Source: Candidatus Moraniibacteriota bacterium
GTDB lineage: Bacteria > Patescibacteriota > Minisyncoccia > Moranbacterales > DUUL01
Length of the DNA: 32,528 nt
Direction of reading: 5' to 3'
Assembly (NCBI GenBank): GCA_027008775.1
Contig: JALVDV010000010.1
Span: forward strand, 1-32,528
Part shown: positions 17,045-26,728 of the stretch, piece after piece
Numbering within the stretch: position 1 is the stretch's first letter
Layout: each line of letters starts with the position of its first letter
Position numbers and translations under genes: made by a program
Notes under the pieces: generated by a model
Told to the model about the DNA's origin: nothing
Database searches by the model: none
The model's input: the letters and a program-made list of their open reading frames with translations, nothing else

Positions 17045-17206
17045 GTTCTGTCTGAATTTTTAATTATCAACATGCATATTATAGCATAATACAATTTATT
17101 GATGTAATGCAATGTATCTTGATGGGCAATGGTTTTGATTGATAGGTTGTTTTCTTTAGTTTTTAGTTTCAAAAAAACTCCACCTGGCAGAAAGATTTCC
17201 GTCCAC

Positions 17207-17239
17207 AAAAAAAACAGGCTTTTAATGAGCCTGTTTTTA
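17207..17239. terminator. Terminator after tRNA-Ser(GGA)
   Basis: AAAACAGGCTTTTAATGAGCCTGTTTTTA. Confidence 0.75.
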
Positions 17240-17241
17240 TT

Positions 17242-17329
<88 letters not shown>

Positions 17330-17428
17330 GGATTTTTTGATTTTGCTTGTCCTTTGCAAAACACCCCTTTTCACCAGCCCAGTATATCTTTCTTTATCCG
17401 ATTTGTCCATACTAAAATAATCAAAATC

Positions 17429-20400
17429 TTACTCCCGCAAATTCCAAAGATCCAAGAATTCTTCGGAGTGTTTGTCTCGTTCATATTTTCGTTGCAAAAA
17501 GTCGCCGGAGAGAATATCGCGGGCGAAGTCTTGGATTTGCTCTTCCAGCTCCCTCACTTCCGCAGAAGAAAGACTGAACTCCCGGCGTTCAAAGCGACCG
17601 GTCTTTTTACTTTTTTCCACGAAATCCAAAACGCCCTCGCTGACTTTTATTTCCGGATGCCCGGTTTCAGCGTAGTGACGATCCAGTAAGAGTTTATAAA
17701 AAACCAGTTGCCGGCGGAGAGCTTCTTTTTCTTCTTTGGTTTTTTCTTGATAGGTGCGGCCGGTTTTGTAGTCCACCACGCGAATTTTGTTGTTAGGCAG
17801 GCGTTCTATTTTATCAATAATTCCGTAAAGACGCAGGTTTTCTCCGTTAAACAGTTTGAAAGTGGTGGAAAATTTTTTCTCCAATTGAATATCCAGATTA
17901 AAAGTGGCGGAATAATTTTGATAATACTCTTGCAACAAAGCTTGGCCTCTTTTGGCAATATCCGAGTAATATTTTGTCGGCACGAGAGTATTGGTCAAAC
18001 TTTGTTGGAAATATTGCAGAAGTTTCTTTTCCGATAGAACCTTGCCGGTTCGTTGGCACTCTTTGAAAAAGTCTTCCAGGGCCTGATGGATAATATTTCC
18101 AAAAATCATATTTTTGTTCGGCTGACTGGGTAATTGCAAAAGATTACGGAAAAAATATTTTAAAGGCGATTGGAAATAGTTGTTCAAAGCGGAAACGGAA
18201 AGTGTTCTTTTTAAAAACTCCGCCCGAACATATTCCGGACTGAAGACAGACAAGATCGGGCGACGCGGAGGTTGAAAAAGTTTGTTGATTTTTTTCCGAG
18301 TTTCCGTGGTCGGCGTCTTAATCTTTTCCGTCAATTCTTCGGGAAAAGCCGTTAAAAAACGAGAAGGGGTTTGCTCTCGTCCTTCCAGGTCCAAACGAGA
18401 ATAGCTGATTAAAACTTCTTTCTTTCCCCGAGTCAAAGCGACGTAGAATAATCTTTTTTCGTCTTCCACTTCGCCGGCTTGCTTGGAGATGGGCAATTTA
18501 AACGCTTGTCCCCTTTTTCGGCCCGGCCAAACGGAGTCGGTAAAATTGGTGATGTAAACCGTGTCAAACTCCAAACCTTTGGAACCATGGGCGGTCATCA
18601 AATTAACTCCGGCAGAATGATTATCTCGTCCCAAGTCAATGGTTAAATTGTATTTTTTGAGAATATCAATATATTCCAAAAAGTCCGACAAGTTGTAATC
18701 GCCTTGACTGAAGAATTGCTTGCGAATTTCATCAAAAAGTTTTTCCAAGCGTTTCAGTCCGGCGGAAGAGTCCGGTTTTTGCAGAATGTACTTCAGAAAG
18801 CCGGACTCCCGCGCAAACCATTCAAAAAATTCCAAAAAGTCAACCTGCGCCGATTTTTTCTGCGCTTCTTTTAACTTGTCAGCCAAGCTCAGCAGTTCAA
18901 TGGGGCGATTGATTTCCATTTTCTTCAGAGTTTCCGGAGAGGAAATAATATCCAAAATGATTCTTTCTTTTCTTTGCTTTCCCCGACGAAATTGAAGCCG
19001 ACGCAAAATTTTCATTACATCAAAAATGTCCAAGTTCCGAAAATCAACAAAGAGAAGTTTGGCCAAATATTCGTTTTCGTAGGGTTCGGCCACCGCTCGC
19101 AGAAAGATAATAAGTTTTTCAATGTCTTTGTTGTCCAGAATGTTCTCCTTGGAGAAAACTTTGTAAGGAATCTCATATTTGTCAAAAATATCTTTGATAG
19201 CAAAGAGATTTTTGTTTTGGCGGTAAAAAACAGCCAGAGAGTCGGGGTGGCAACCGGCGGATATTCTTTTTTTGATATCTTCCGCCAACCAAAGCAACTC
19301 TTCTTTGTAATCGCTAAATTCAGCCACTTTGACTTTGTGTTTTAATTCGGCCACCGTTTGATTTTTGGCGCGCAGTTTCGTTTTGCCGGCCAGAAGCGAA
19401 TGAGCCGAATCCAAAATTTGTTGACTGGAGCGGTAGTTATCAGTCAGATTGATGACTTTTACTCCCCGGTATTGTTTTTGGAAACGAAGAAAGTTTTCCA
19501 GGCTGGCTCCCTGAAAGGCGAAAATCGCCTGCTTTTCATCACCAACAGTAAAAACGTTGGGGCGGTCTTCATTGACGGCGGCGGAAGCGATCAACTCAAT
19601 CATCCTGTTTTGAGCTTGATTGGTGTCTTGGTGTTCGTCAACCAAAATATATTGATATTGTTCTTGTAAGACGGTCAGGTATTCCGGATTTTTCTCCGCT
19701 TCCTGCACAACGGCCAAAATCATATCGGAGAAGTCATACAGGTCCGACTTTTGCAAAGCCTCTTGATATTCGGAATATATTTTGGCCAACTCCTTCTGTT
19801 TTCCCTCTTCCCGAAAAATTTTTTGCTCCACCGATTTCTTCAGGTCTCCCTTTTGACGATTGCCGGAACGTCTTCGCAAAAAAGCCTCTTCGCCTTCTTC
19901 GGCCAAGATTCTTTCTCTGATATTCGGCAAACTCTTCCGGAATTCCTCCGGTGAAATGGCTTCCCTTTTCAGGTCGTCAATGGCAGTGATGATCTCCTTG
20001 GTGTAGTGAAAATCGGAGGCAAAGGTTTTCAAATATTCCAGATGATGTTTTTTGAGAATTTTTTCAATGATTTTAATTTGCTGAATTTCGGTAACCGGCC
20101 GGGCCACGTTGAAACGGGAAAAATATTCCGGATATTTTTTGATCTGGTCTTCGGCAAAAGAATGGAAAGTGAAAATATTAACTTGGTAAGCCAAGTCGGG
20201 TCCGACAAATTGACTGAGGCGATCACGCATGGCTTGAACGCCGGTGTTGGTAAAAGTAAGCGCCAAAATATTGTCCGCCAAATCGGCGCCCAATTTGTCA
20301 ATGATGTTGGCGATGCGTAGAGTTAAAATTTGCGTCTTGCCGGTACCGGGGCCGGCGATGACGGTTACCGGTCCTTCAATGGTATCAACCGCTTCTTTTT

Positions 20401-20467
20401 GATGACGGTTTAATTTTTTGTAACTTTCTTGAAATTGTTGTCGATAAATGGTTTTTTCTTTATTCAT
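17429..20467 (-). CDS. UvrD/PcrA-like ATP-dependent helicase with C-terminal PD-(D/E)XK nuclease domain
   Basis: VIAGPGTGKTQILTLRIANI, ILVDEHQDTNQAQN, NLMTAHGSKGLEFDTVYI, LFYVALTRGKKEVLIS; nuclease motif LYGIIDKIERLPNNKIRVVDYKTG. Confidence 0.95.
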   Translation of the reverse strand: MNKEKTIYRQQFQESYKKLNRHQKEAVDTIEGPVTVIAGPGTGKTQILTLRIANIIDKLGADLADNILALTFTNTGVQAMRDRLSQFVGPDLAYQVNIFTFHSFAEDQIKKYPEYFSRFNVARPVTEIQQIKIIEKILKKHHLEYLKTFASDFHYTKEIITAIDDLKREAISPEEFRKSLPNIRERILAEEGEEAFLRRRSGNRQKGDLKKSVEQKIFREEGKQKELAKIYSEYQEALQKSDLYDFSDMILAVVQEAEKNPEYLTVLQEQYQYILVDEHQDTNQAQNRMIELIASAAVNEDRPNVFTVGDEKQAIFAFQGASLENFLRFQKQYRGVKVINLTDNYRSSQQILDSAHSLLAGKTKLRAKNQTVAELKHKVKVAEFSDYKEELLWLAEDIKKRISAGCHPDSLAVFYRQNKNLFAIKDIFDKYEIPYKVFSKENILDNKDIEKLIIFLRAVAEPYENEYLAKLLFVDFRNLDIFDVMKILRRLQFRRGKQRKERIILDIISSPETLKKMEINRPIELLSLADKLKEAQKKSAQVDFLEFFEWFARESGFLKYILQKPDSSAGLKRLEKLFDEIRKQFFSQGDYNLSDFLEYIDILKKYNLTIDLGRDNHSAGVNLMTAHGSKGLEFDTVYITNFTDSVWPGRKRGQAFKLPISKQAGEVEDEKRLFYVALTRGKKEVLISYSRLDLEGREQTPSRFLTAFPEELTEKIKTPTTETRKKINKLFQPPRRPILSVFSPEYVRAEFLKRTLSVSALNNYFQSPLKYFFRNLLQLPSQPNKNMIFGNIIHQALEDFFKECQRTGKVLSEKKLLQYFQQSLTNTLVPTKYYSDIAKRGQALLQEYYQNYSATFNLDIQLEKKFSTTFKLFNGENLRLYGIIDKIERLPNNKIRVVDYKTGRTYQEKTKEEKEALRRQLVFYKLLLDRHYAETGHPEIKVSEGVLDFVEKSKKTGRFERREFSLSSAEVRELEEQIQDFARDILSGDFLQRKYERDKHSEEFLDLWNLRE

Positions 20468-20532
20468 AATTTGTTTGAGGGGTTGCGGTTTGAAAAATAT
20501 AAGAAGAGTTAAATTTGTTTCCGCCCCGATTT

Positions 20533-21957
20533 TTAGTTATTTTTTCTCTTGGCAAACAAACTGGGAATTGTCTTTAAAATGATTTTAATGTCTCCCCAAA
20601 GGGACCAGTTTTCAATATAGAAAATGTCCAGGCGCACCTCATCTTCAAAACTCAAATCACTACGTCCGGAAACTTGGGCCATACCGGTAATGCCGGGCTT
20701 GATGGTCAAAACTCGTTTGGCATAGTCTTGATATTTTTTTACTTCCAATGGCTGGTGCGGTCGGGGACCGACCAGACTCATTTCCCCTTTGAGAACATTG
20801 AAAAATTGAGGCAACTCATCAATAGAATATTTTTCCAAAAAAGTTCCAACTTTGGTTTTACGAGGATCGTTTTTGATTTTGTAAAGAGGCCCTTTTTTGA
20901 TTGACTGTTTGGCAATCAATTCCTCCAGAAATTTGAGAGCGCGACGGTTGTGTTCCGGCGAATACTGTTTGCCGTGACAATATTTGTTTTTCATATAACG
21001 AAATTTGTAGAGATCAAACTTGCCTTTGTGCCCCACTCTTTCATTTTTGAAAATAATCGGCCGTCCGCTTTCCAGCCAAACAGCTAAGGCGGCCAACAGC
21101 ATGGGGACACTGAAAATAATTATGCCGAGCAAAGCGCCGACAATATCAAAAATTCGTTTGATAATTTTGCCCCAGCCGTCCAAGGGAGTATTTTTAATTT
21201 CAATCAGAGGTTCGCCCAAGAAAATGTCCACGGAAAAATTGGAGGACTGCAACATAGTGGGCAAATATTTGAAAGTGATGCGACGCCGGATACAATAATT
21301 TTTCAATTTCAGAAGCTCGTCTTTGTCCACTTCGGGGGTGCATTCAATAATTTCGTCAATTCCCTTGAGTTGCCTAATACGTTCAATTCTTTGTAAGTCA
21401 ATTTTGTCCAGATGACCGACTATTTTATAGCCAAGGGACAAATCGTTTTTTACTTTTCTTTTAACAGTGGAACAAAAGCCGTTTAGTCCGATGAGCAAAA
21501 GACGGTGGCGACCGATACCTTTGGTTTTCAGAAGGTAGTTCTGAAAAAATCGCAGAGTAAGACGTCCCAAAGAAACAAAAAGAAAAACAAACAAGCCACC
21601 GGCCAGAATTATAAAACGAGAAGAAAACAAATCCCTGTTTAAGAAAAACAAAACAATGAAAATGGTTATGACGATGGCGGTGGCGCGGAATATTTGATAA
21701 ATTTGGCTGATGATTTTTCTGGTGCTTTTGATGCGATAAAGGCCGTCAATGGCGTAAGTGATTATGAAAAAGATACCAATAATTAGAACAAATTTTGCGT
21801 ATTGTCCTTTATTGATTATTTCCGACTGAGGCAGAGGAAAAATTTCTATTAAACGAGAGCGAAAACGCAAATAATAAACCAGAGCGCCGGCCAAGAGAAT
21901 CATTAAGTAATCAACCGGTACCTGCAAAGCGCTAAAAAATAATTCCGATTTCTTCAT
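20533..21957 (-). CDS. Polyprenyl glycosylphosphotransferase (bacterial sugar transferase)
   Basis: N-terminal TM domain; KRIFDIVGALLGIIIFSVPMLLAALAVWLESGRPIIFKNERVG, SIDELPQFFNVLKGEMSLVGPRPH, KPGITGMAQVSGRSD. Confidence 0.95.
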   Translation of the reverse strand: MKKSELFFSALQVPVDYLMILLAGALVYYLRFRSRLIEIFPLPQSEIINKGQYAKFVLIIGIFFIITYAIDGLYRIKSTRKIISQIYQIFRATAIVITIFIVLFFLNRDLFSSRFIILAGGLFVFLFVSLGRLTLRFFQNYLLKTKGIGRHRLLLIGLNGFCSTVKRKVKNDLSLGYKIVGHLDKIDLQRIERIRQLKGIDEIIECTPEVDKDELLKLKNYCIRRRITFKYLPTMLQSSNFSVDIFLGEPLIEIKNTPLDGWGKIIKRIFDIVGALLGIIIFSVPMLLAALAVWLESGRPIIFKNERVGHKGKFDLYKFRYMKNKYCHGKQYSPEHNRRALKFLEELIAKQSIKKGPLYKIKNDPRKTKVGTFLEKYSIDELPQFFNVLKGEMSLVGPRPHQPLEVKKYQDYAKRVLTIKPGITGMAQVSGRSDLSFEDEVRLDIFYIENWSLWGDIKIILKTIPSLFAKRKNN

Positions 21958-22010
21958 AAAAAAATCAATTAAATCGCGTTGACAAAATCAGTATACACCA
22001 GAACAATTTA

Positions 22011-22041
22011 AAATTAAAGGTGTTGAAAACACCTTTAATTT
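22011..22041. terminator. Terminator of rnpB
   Basis: AAATTAAAGGTGTTGAAAACACCTTTAATTT. Confidence 0.8.
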
Positions 22042-22044
22042 CAA

Positions 22045-22424
22045 GTCGGGTCAACCCGTAAGCCGGATTCCGTTCTAGGAAAAAATTTATCTGCGTCATT
22101 TGTCGCCAAATGACTTTAGCGATTCACTCCAAAGAGTACGAACTTGCATCGGACAGGGTTTACCGCTCAACCTCACCAAATTAATGAAGAGGTTTCCAAC
22201 CCGACGTTGCCGACGGGCGAGTCGGGTAGCCGAAAGACTTCCCGACACTTTTCACCTTTCCCGAATTTTTGCGAACAAAAACTCGGTAGTATAGTCTCTG
22301 TGGCACTTTCCCTTGACAATCGTCACCGATTGCCCGATTGGCGTTACCAATTGCCCTAAAATGATGTCCGGACTTTCCTCTTTCCCGTTAAAAGGCGAGA
22401 AAGCAATTTCCCGGTTGACCCGCC
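22045..22424 (-). ncRNA. rnpB: RNase P RNA, bacterial type A
   Basis: Minus strand has GAGGAAAGTCCGGACATC and ACGGAATCCGGCTTACGGGTTGACCCG; P1 helix CGGGTCAACC/GGTTGACCCG; upstream TACAAT. Confidence 0.95.
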
Positions 22425-22470
22425 AAATTGTACCATAAAATTGTCGTTTTGTCCAGGGTGCTGTTTAAGC

Positions 22471-23655
22471 TCACTTTTCCAGAAGAGGTTTTTCCGTTTC
22501 CACTTCTTGCAGGTTTAAACTTTCCTTTCCCTCGGTTATTTTAGTGACATCTTTGTCAATTTTTTTGAATTCTTTTTGGGTGCGTCCGTAGTGATTAACC
22601 ACCGTGTTTAGAGATTTGCCCAACTTGTAATGATATTCTTCGTAAGCCTGCAAGTGACGAGCCAGCTTCTCCACATTTTTCTGGATTTCTTTGGTTTGTT
22701 CGTTCATTTTAATAGCTTTCAGTCCCTGCAGAACTGTTTGCAGATAGGCCAAAAAGGAAGTGGGCGAAGTGATAATCACTCTTTTATCCTTGAAAGCGTA
22801 CTCAATCAGGTTGCGTGAATTGATTTCGGTGGAGCCGACTTTGTTGACCAGCAAGTCGTAGTAAATTGATTCCGAAGGAATAAACATAAAAGCAAAATCA
22901 ACCGTGCCCTCCTCCGGACGAACATACTTGGCCGTTTCGTCTATTCTTTTTTTCAAATCTTCCTTAAAGCTTCTGGCAATTTTTTCTTTTTCTTCCTCAT
23001 TGGTGGCTTTCAGCAACCTTTCGTAATTTTCCAGACTGAATTTGGAATCAATGGGCACAACTTTATCGTCCACAAAAATAACCGCGTCCACAATCTCGCC
23101 GTTCTGGAAAGGAAATTGCATCTGGTAAACTCCGGGCGGCAAAACATTTTTCAGAATTTCTTCCAAATAATACTCGCCGAGCACCCCTCTCTGTTTGGGA
23201 TTTTTTAAAATGTCTTGCAGGTCCTTCAACTGCTGGGAAAAACTGATAACCTGTTTGTTGGTTTCATCCAACTTGGTTAATTTGTGAATCACCTCTTTGG
23301 TGGAGTTTTGGGAGTGCCGACTCATTTCATTGAATTGGTCGGTTACTTTGGCTAACAATTTGCGACTTTCTCTGGCAACGTGTTCCAGTGTTTCTCGGCT
23401 TTCTTTGCTAATATTGCTCATAAATTTATTACTTTCTTGAGCCTGACTTTGCACCAATTGGTGCGCCTGGGAGAGTTTCTCGTCCATAGTTTTGGATAAT
23501 TGAGCTAATTGTTGTTGCAAAATCATTAGTGATTGATCGTCTTTCGGTTTTTCCAACTCCTTCTTGAGCTCAGTCATTTTTTTGCTAAATAAAAAAACAA
23601 CCAACGCCACCGTGGCCAGAAAGAGAATGACGAGAATAATCAAAGTTAGATTCAT
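22471..23655 (-). CDS. rmuC: DNA recombination protein RmuC
   Basis: RGVLGEYYLEEILKNVLPPGVYQMQ, VVPIDSKFSLENYERL, FMFIPSESIYYDLL, RVIITSPTSFLAYLQTV. Confidence 0.95.
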   Translation of the reverse strand: MNLTLIILVILFLATVALVVFLFSKKMTELKKELEKPKDDQSLMILQQQLAQLSKTMDEKLSQAHQLVQSQAQESNKFMSNISKESRETLEHVARESRKLLAKVTDQFNEMSRHSQNSTKEVIHKLTKLDETNKQVISFSQQLKDLQDILKNPKQRGVLGEYYLEEILKNVLPPGVYQMQFPFQNGEIVDAVIFVDDKVVPIDSKFSLENYERLLKATNEEEKEKIARSFKEDLKKRIDETAKYVRPEEGTVDFAFMFIPSESIYYDLLVNKVGSTEINSRNLIEYAFKDKRVIITSPTSFLAYLQTVLQGLKAIKMNEQTKEIQKNVEKLARHLQAYEEYHYKLGKSLNTVVNHYGRTQKEFKKIDKDVTKITEGKESLNLQEVETEKPLLEK

Positions 23656-23813
23656 ATTTTTAGTTTAAAATTTTATTTCAAGGGGGGGTCCGACTTGGAT
23701 GAATTCATCTTATCACTAAAAAGGCCAGAAAACAATCTTGAAAAAACTTGCCCACTGTTTTTTCCCGTACTATACTTAGTTTGAATCTCATAATAATCAA
23801 TAAAAAACGAAAA

Positions 23814-25595
23814 ATGGATAGAGACAAAATTTTGCAATTAACTTGGTTGGAGGTTGTTATTTTATTTTGGATTGGATTGATAAATATCAATCTTTGTTTG
23901 GTTCTTTTGGGAATTTTTTATCCTTCGTTGATGTTATTTTTAAGTATTACTTGGTTGTTTCTCATTGCCATCGGACATAGGAAAAATTTTTGGCGGATTA
24001 GAAAAATCGGCAAAATGGAAAAAGCGGTTTTGGTTGGTATTTTGCTTTGGTCTTTAATCTTGTCCATTTTTACGGTTCCAACTATTTTCGGCGGACGTGA
24101 TGAGGGATCTTTTTCCGGTACCGCTTTTTTAATCAGAAAAAATCACCGTCCTATCGATCGGGGAAAAATCATAAACACTTTCGCGCAAATTTACGGAGAA
24201 GGAAAAGCCTTGAATTTCCCCGGATTCTATTATCAAAAAGAAGGAGATAATTTTGTTTTAAAAAGTCAATTTTTGCCGGCCTATCCGGCTTATTTGGCCA
24301 ATTTTGCCAATCCGAAAAACCCTAACTGGCTCAAGTTGGCCAATTTGTTGCCTCTTTTGATTTTTGGTTTAGCTTTTTATTTGACTTTGGAAGCTTTGAC
24401 GGCTAATCGGAAAAAATCGGTAGCCGGTCTGCTGTTGCTTCTGTCTTTGGCACCAATGATTTTATTTTATAAATTTACCCTATCGGAAATATTTTTCGCC
24501 AGTTTACTTTGGTCCTCTTTATATTTTTTGATAAAGTATCTCCGCTGTTTTAAAAAGCCGAATGGCAGTGAGCAACGCCTCTGGTTCTACTGGTTTATTT
24601 TTTTACCTCTTTGGCCGGCTCTATTTACCAGGATTGAAGCTCTACCGGTAATTTTCTTTTTGATCATTATCTTGATACTGACTACTCATCAATCTTTGCA
24701 AAAGACCTCCTATCAGGCGCCGATTTTTTTGGCAATTATTTTTTCTTTTTTGAGCATAATCTTGTTCGCTGATTTTTTTGTCAATGTTTTGAAAAGCGTC
24801 TTTTATTCTTTGCCGAGCCCGGGCACAGACATGTCTACAATGAAGCAAACAACCTGGTTACCAAAAAATTGGCGTGATTTTTATTTGGTAAAAGTTTTTT
24901 ACACTTACAATCTCTTACCACTTTTCCTTTTCGCCGGAGGAGCCATCTACACTTTATACAAAAAGAGAGATTGGTTTTATTTATTACCCCTGTTTTTTTG
25001 GTCGCCAACTTTGTTTTACTTAGTAGACGCCAATATCTCTATTGATCATCCTTGGATGCTGAGACGCTTTGTGTTCAGTATTTTACCCTTGGCTGTTATG
25101 TACACAATTTTGTTCTTCGGGGAAAATAGATGGCAAGGGAAAAAAGTTGGCTCACTGATTGTCGGTTTGTTGGTTGTTGTCAATTTATTTATTGGCTACA
25201 ATTTTTTAGTCTTTAGACAAAACGATGGTTTATTAAAAGAAACGAAAAAGCTGGCCCAAAAGTTTGGGTCGGATGATTTGGTTTTGATAAGTCGTGAAGC
25301 TAGCGGTTCCGGTTGGTCATTGATTTCCGCTCCGCTGAGAAATATTTACCAACGACAAGCTGTTTATTTTTTTAATCCAAACGACTACGCTAAAATCAAT
25401 TCTTCTAACTATGATCACATTTACCTTGTTGCCGATTTGGCCGAGCTTGATCTATACAGAAAAATAACAAAATCAGCCCTGAAAAGCGAGGATTATGTTA
25501 TCCATAATAAATTGATTTTGCCCACTAAAGACCCTCTGAAATTTCCCGGTTTTGTCAACAAGAAAGTTGACGGAAAAATATTTCAGTTGAAATAA
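23814..25595 (+). CDS. Multi-TM glycosyltransferase-like membrane protein
   Basis: Many TM segments; GGRDEGSFSGTAFLIRKNH resembles GT39/RgtA-type enzymes. Confidence 0.65.
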   Translation: MDRDKILQLTWLEVVILFWIGLININLCLVLLGIFYPSLMLFLSITWLFLIAIGHRKNFWRIRKIGKMEKAVLVGILLWSLILSIFTVPTIFGGRDEGSFSGTAFLIRKNHRPIDRGKIINTFAQIYGEGKALNFPGFYYQKEGDNFVLKSQFLPAYPAYLANFANPKNPNWLKLANLLPLLIFGLAFYLTLEALTANRKKSVAGLLLLLSLAPMILFYKFTLSEIFFASLLWSSLYFLIKYLRCFKKPNGSEQRLWFYWFIFLPLWPALFTRIEALPVIFFLIIILILTTHQSLQKTSYQAPIFLAIIFSFLSIILFADFFVNVLKSVFYSLPSPGTDMSTMKQTTWLPKNWRDFYLVKVFYTYNLLPLFLFAGGAIYTLYKKRDWFYLLPLFFWSPTLFYLVDANISIDHPWMLRRFVFSILPLAVMYTILFFGENRWQGKKVGSLIVGLLVVVNLFIGYNFLVFRQNDGLLKETKKLAQKFGSDDLVLISREASGSGWSLISAPLRNIYQRQAVYFFNPNDYAKINSSNYDHIYLVADLAELDLYRKITKSALKSEDYVIHNKLILPTKDPLKFPGFVNKKVDGKIFQLK

Positions 25596-25625
25596 AGTTG
25601 TTCTTGGAAGTGGTCTTTACATTTT

Positions 25626-26642
25626 TTAAGAGGTAGTTTTCCGGAGAAGTTTTTTGATTTGTCTTCTTAGGGCGCTAGGTTTTAAGGAGCCATTAACTGC
25701 TCCAATTTCTCCGATGACAGCCGTACTGTTGGCGATGCCGGCGGCCAGACTTCTTTTGAGTTTTTCGGAAAAATCCATCTCGTAGTCGCTCTCCGCTTCA
25801 ATATAGGTGGCTAAAAAGCCGGCGTTGAAAGCGTCACCGGCGCCGGTAGTGTCAACCACTTTGGCTTCAACTTCCGCCGACAGATGAAAGATAAAAAACT
25901 CTTTTTTGATAAAACTGGCTACCCAAGCGCCTCGTTTGCCATCCGTTAAGACAACAATTTTGACCCCTTGATTCAGCATTTTTTGGCAAAGCTCTTCCGC
26001 TTGAGCCTCCCCTACGGGTGTTTCAGTCAGAAGACAGGCTTCGGAAAAATTGAGAAAAAGAATGTTAACTTCGCCAAGTCTTTCCAATAGGTCGTCTCTG
26101 TTGTTTTCTAGTTGATAGCTGGAAGGGTTGAGAGCCAGGCCAGCCTTTTTCTCGTTGGCAAATTGAACGGTCAGATCAAGATTTTCCAAATTGTTTTTCT
26201 TTTGAGAACTGAGGTAAATCCAATCAACTTTTTCCCGGAATTTTTTAAAAGCTTTAGCTAAATTAAAATTTTCCACCGAATCGCCGCTGCGCAGGATTAC
26301 TCGGTCATTTTCTTGACGGTCAAAAATAACGATAGATGTTTCGGAGGGAATTCGTCCATTTTGTTGCATATAATTTTTTTTCAGTTTGAGCCTGCCTATC
26401 TGTTTTTGGATCCACTTTCCCGTCATTGTTTTGTCAGTGCGAGCGAAAACAAAAGCGCGTAAACCCAGTTTTTGCAAAGAGGCGCCAACATTAACAGCCC
26501 CTCCGCCGACCATCTCCCGGTAATCATCGGTATAAAATTTGGCACCGGCCGGCAAACAAATCTTGTCGCCTTCTTGGTCGTCAATTCGCAAACTAAAAAA
26601 GATGTCTCTGGTAGCTGAACCGATGCAAATTACTTTTTTCAT
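25626..26642 (-). CDS. PfkB family carbohydrate kinase
   Basis: GGGAVNVGASLQKLGLRAFVFARTD, VVDTTGAGDAFNAGFLA. Confidence 0.93.
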   Translation of the reverse strand: MKKVICIGSATRDIFFSLRIDDQEGDKICLPAGAKFYTDDYREMVGGGAVNVGASLQKLGLRAFVFARTDKTMTGKWIQKQIGRLKLKKNYMQQNGRIPSETSIVIFDRQENDRVILRSGDSVENFNLAKAFKKFREKVDWIYLSSQKKNNLENLDLTVQFANEKKAGLALNPSSYQLENNRDDLLERLGEVNILFLNFSEACLLTETPVGEAQAEELCQKMLNQGVKIVVLTDGKRGAWVASFIKKEFFIFHLSAEVEAKVVDTTGAGDAFNAGFLATYIEAESDYEMDFSEKLKRSLAAGIANSTAVIGEIGAVNGSLKPSALRRQIKKLLRKTTS

Positions 26643-26728
26643 TTCTTTAAAGAAAAACAAATTAGTCATTTAGTTTGATTGTTACTTCTTGGTATTTCTA
26701 AAGGTGGGTCAACCTTTTAACTGAGTAG

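Noticed and set aside
22100-22359. Plus-strand ORFs of 64 and 71 aa
   Set aside because: They lie entirely within rnpB on the opposite strand.
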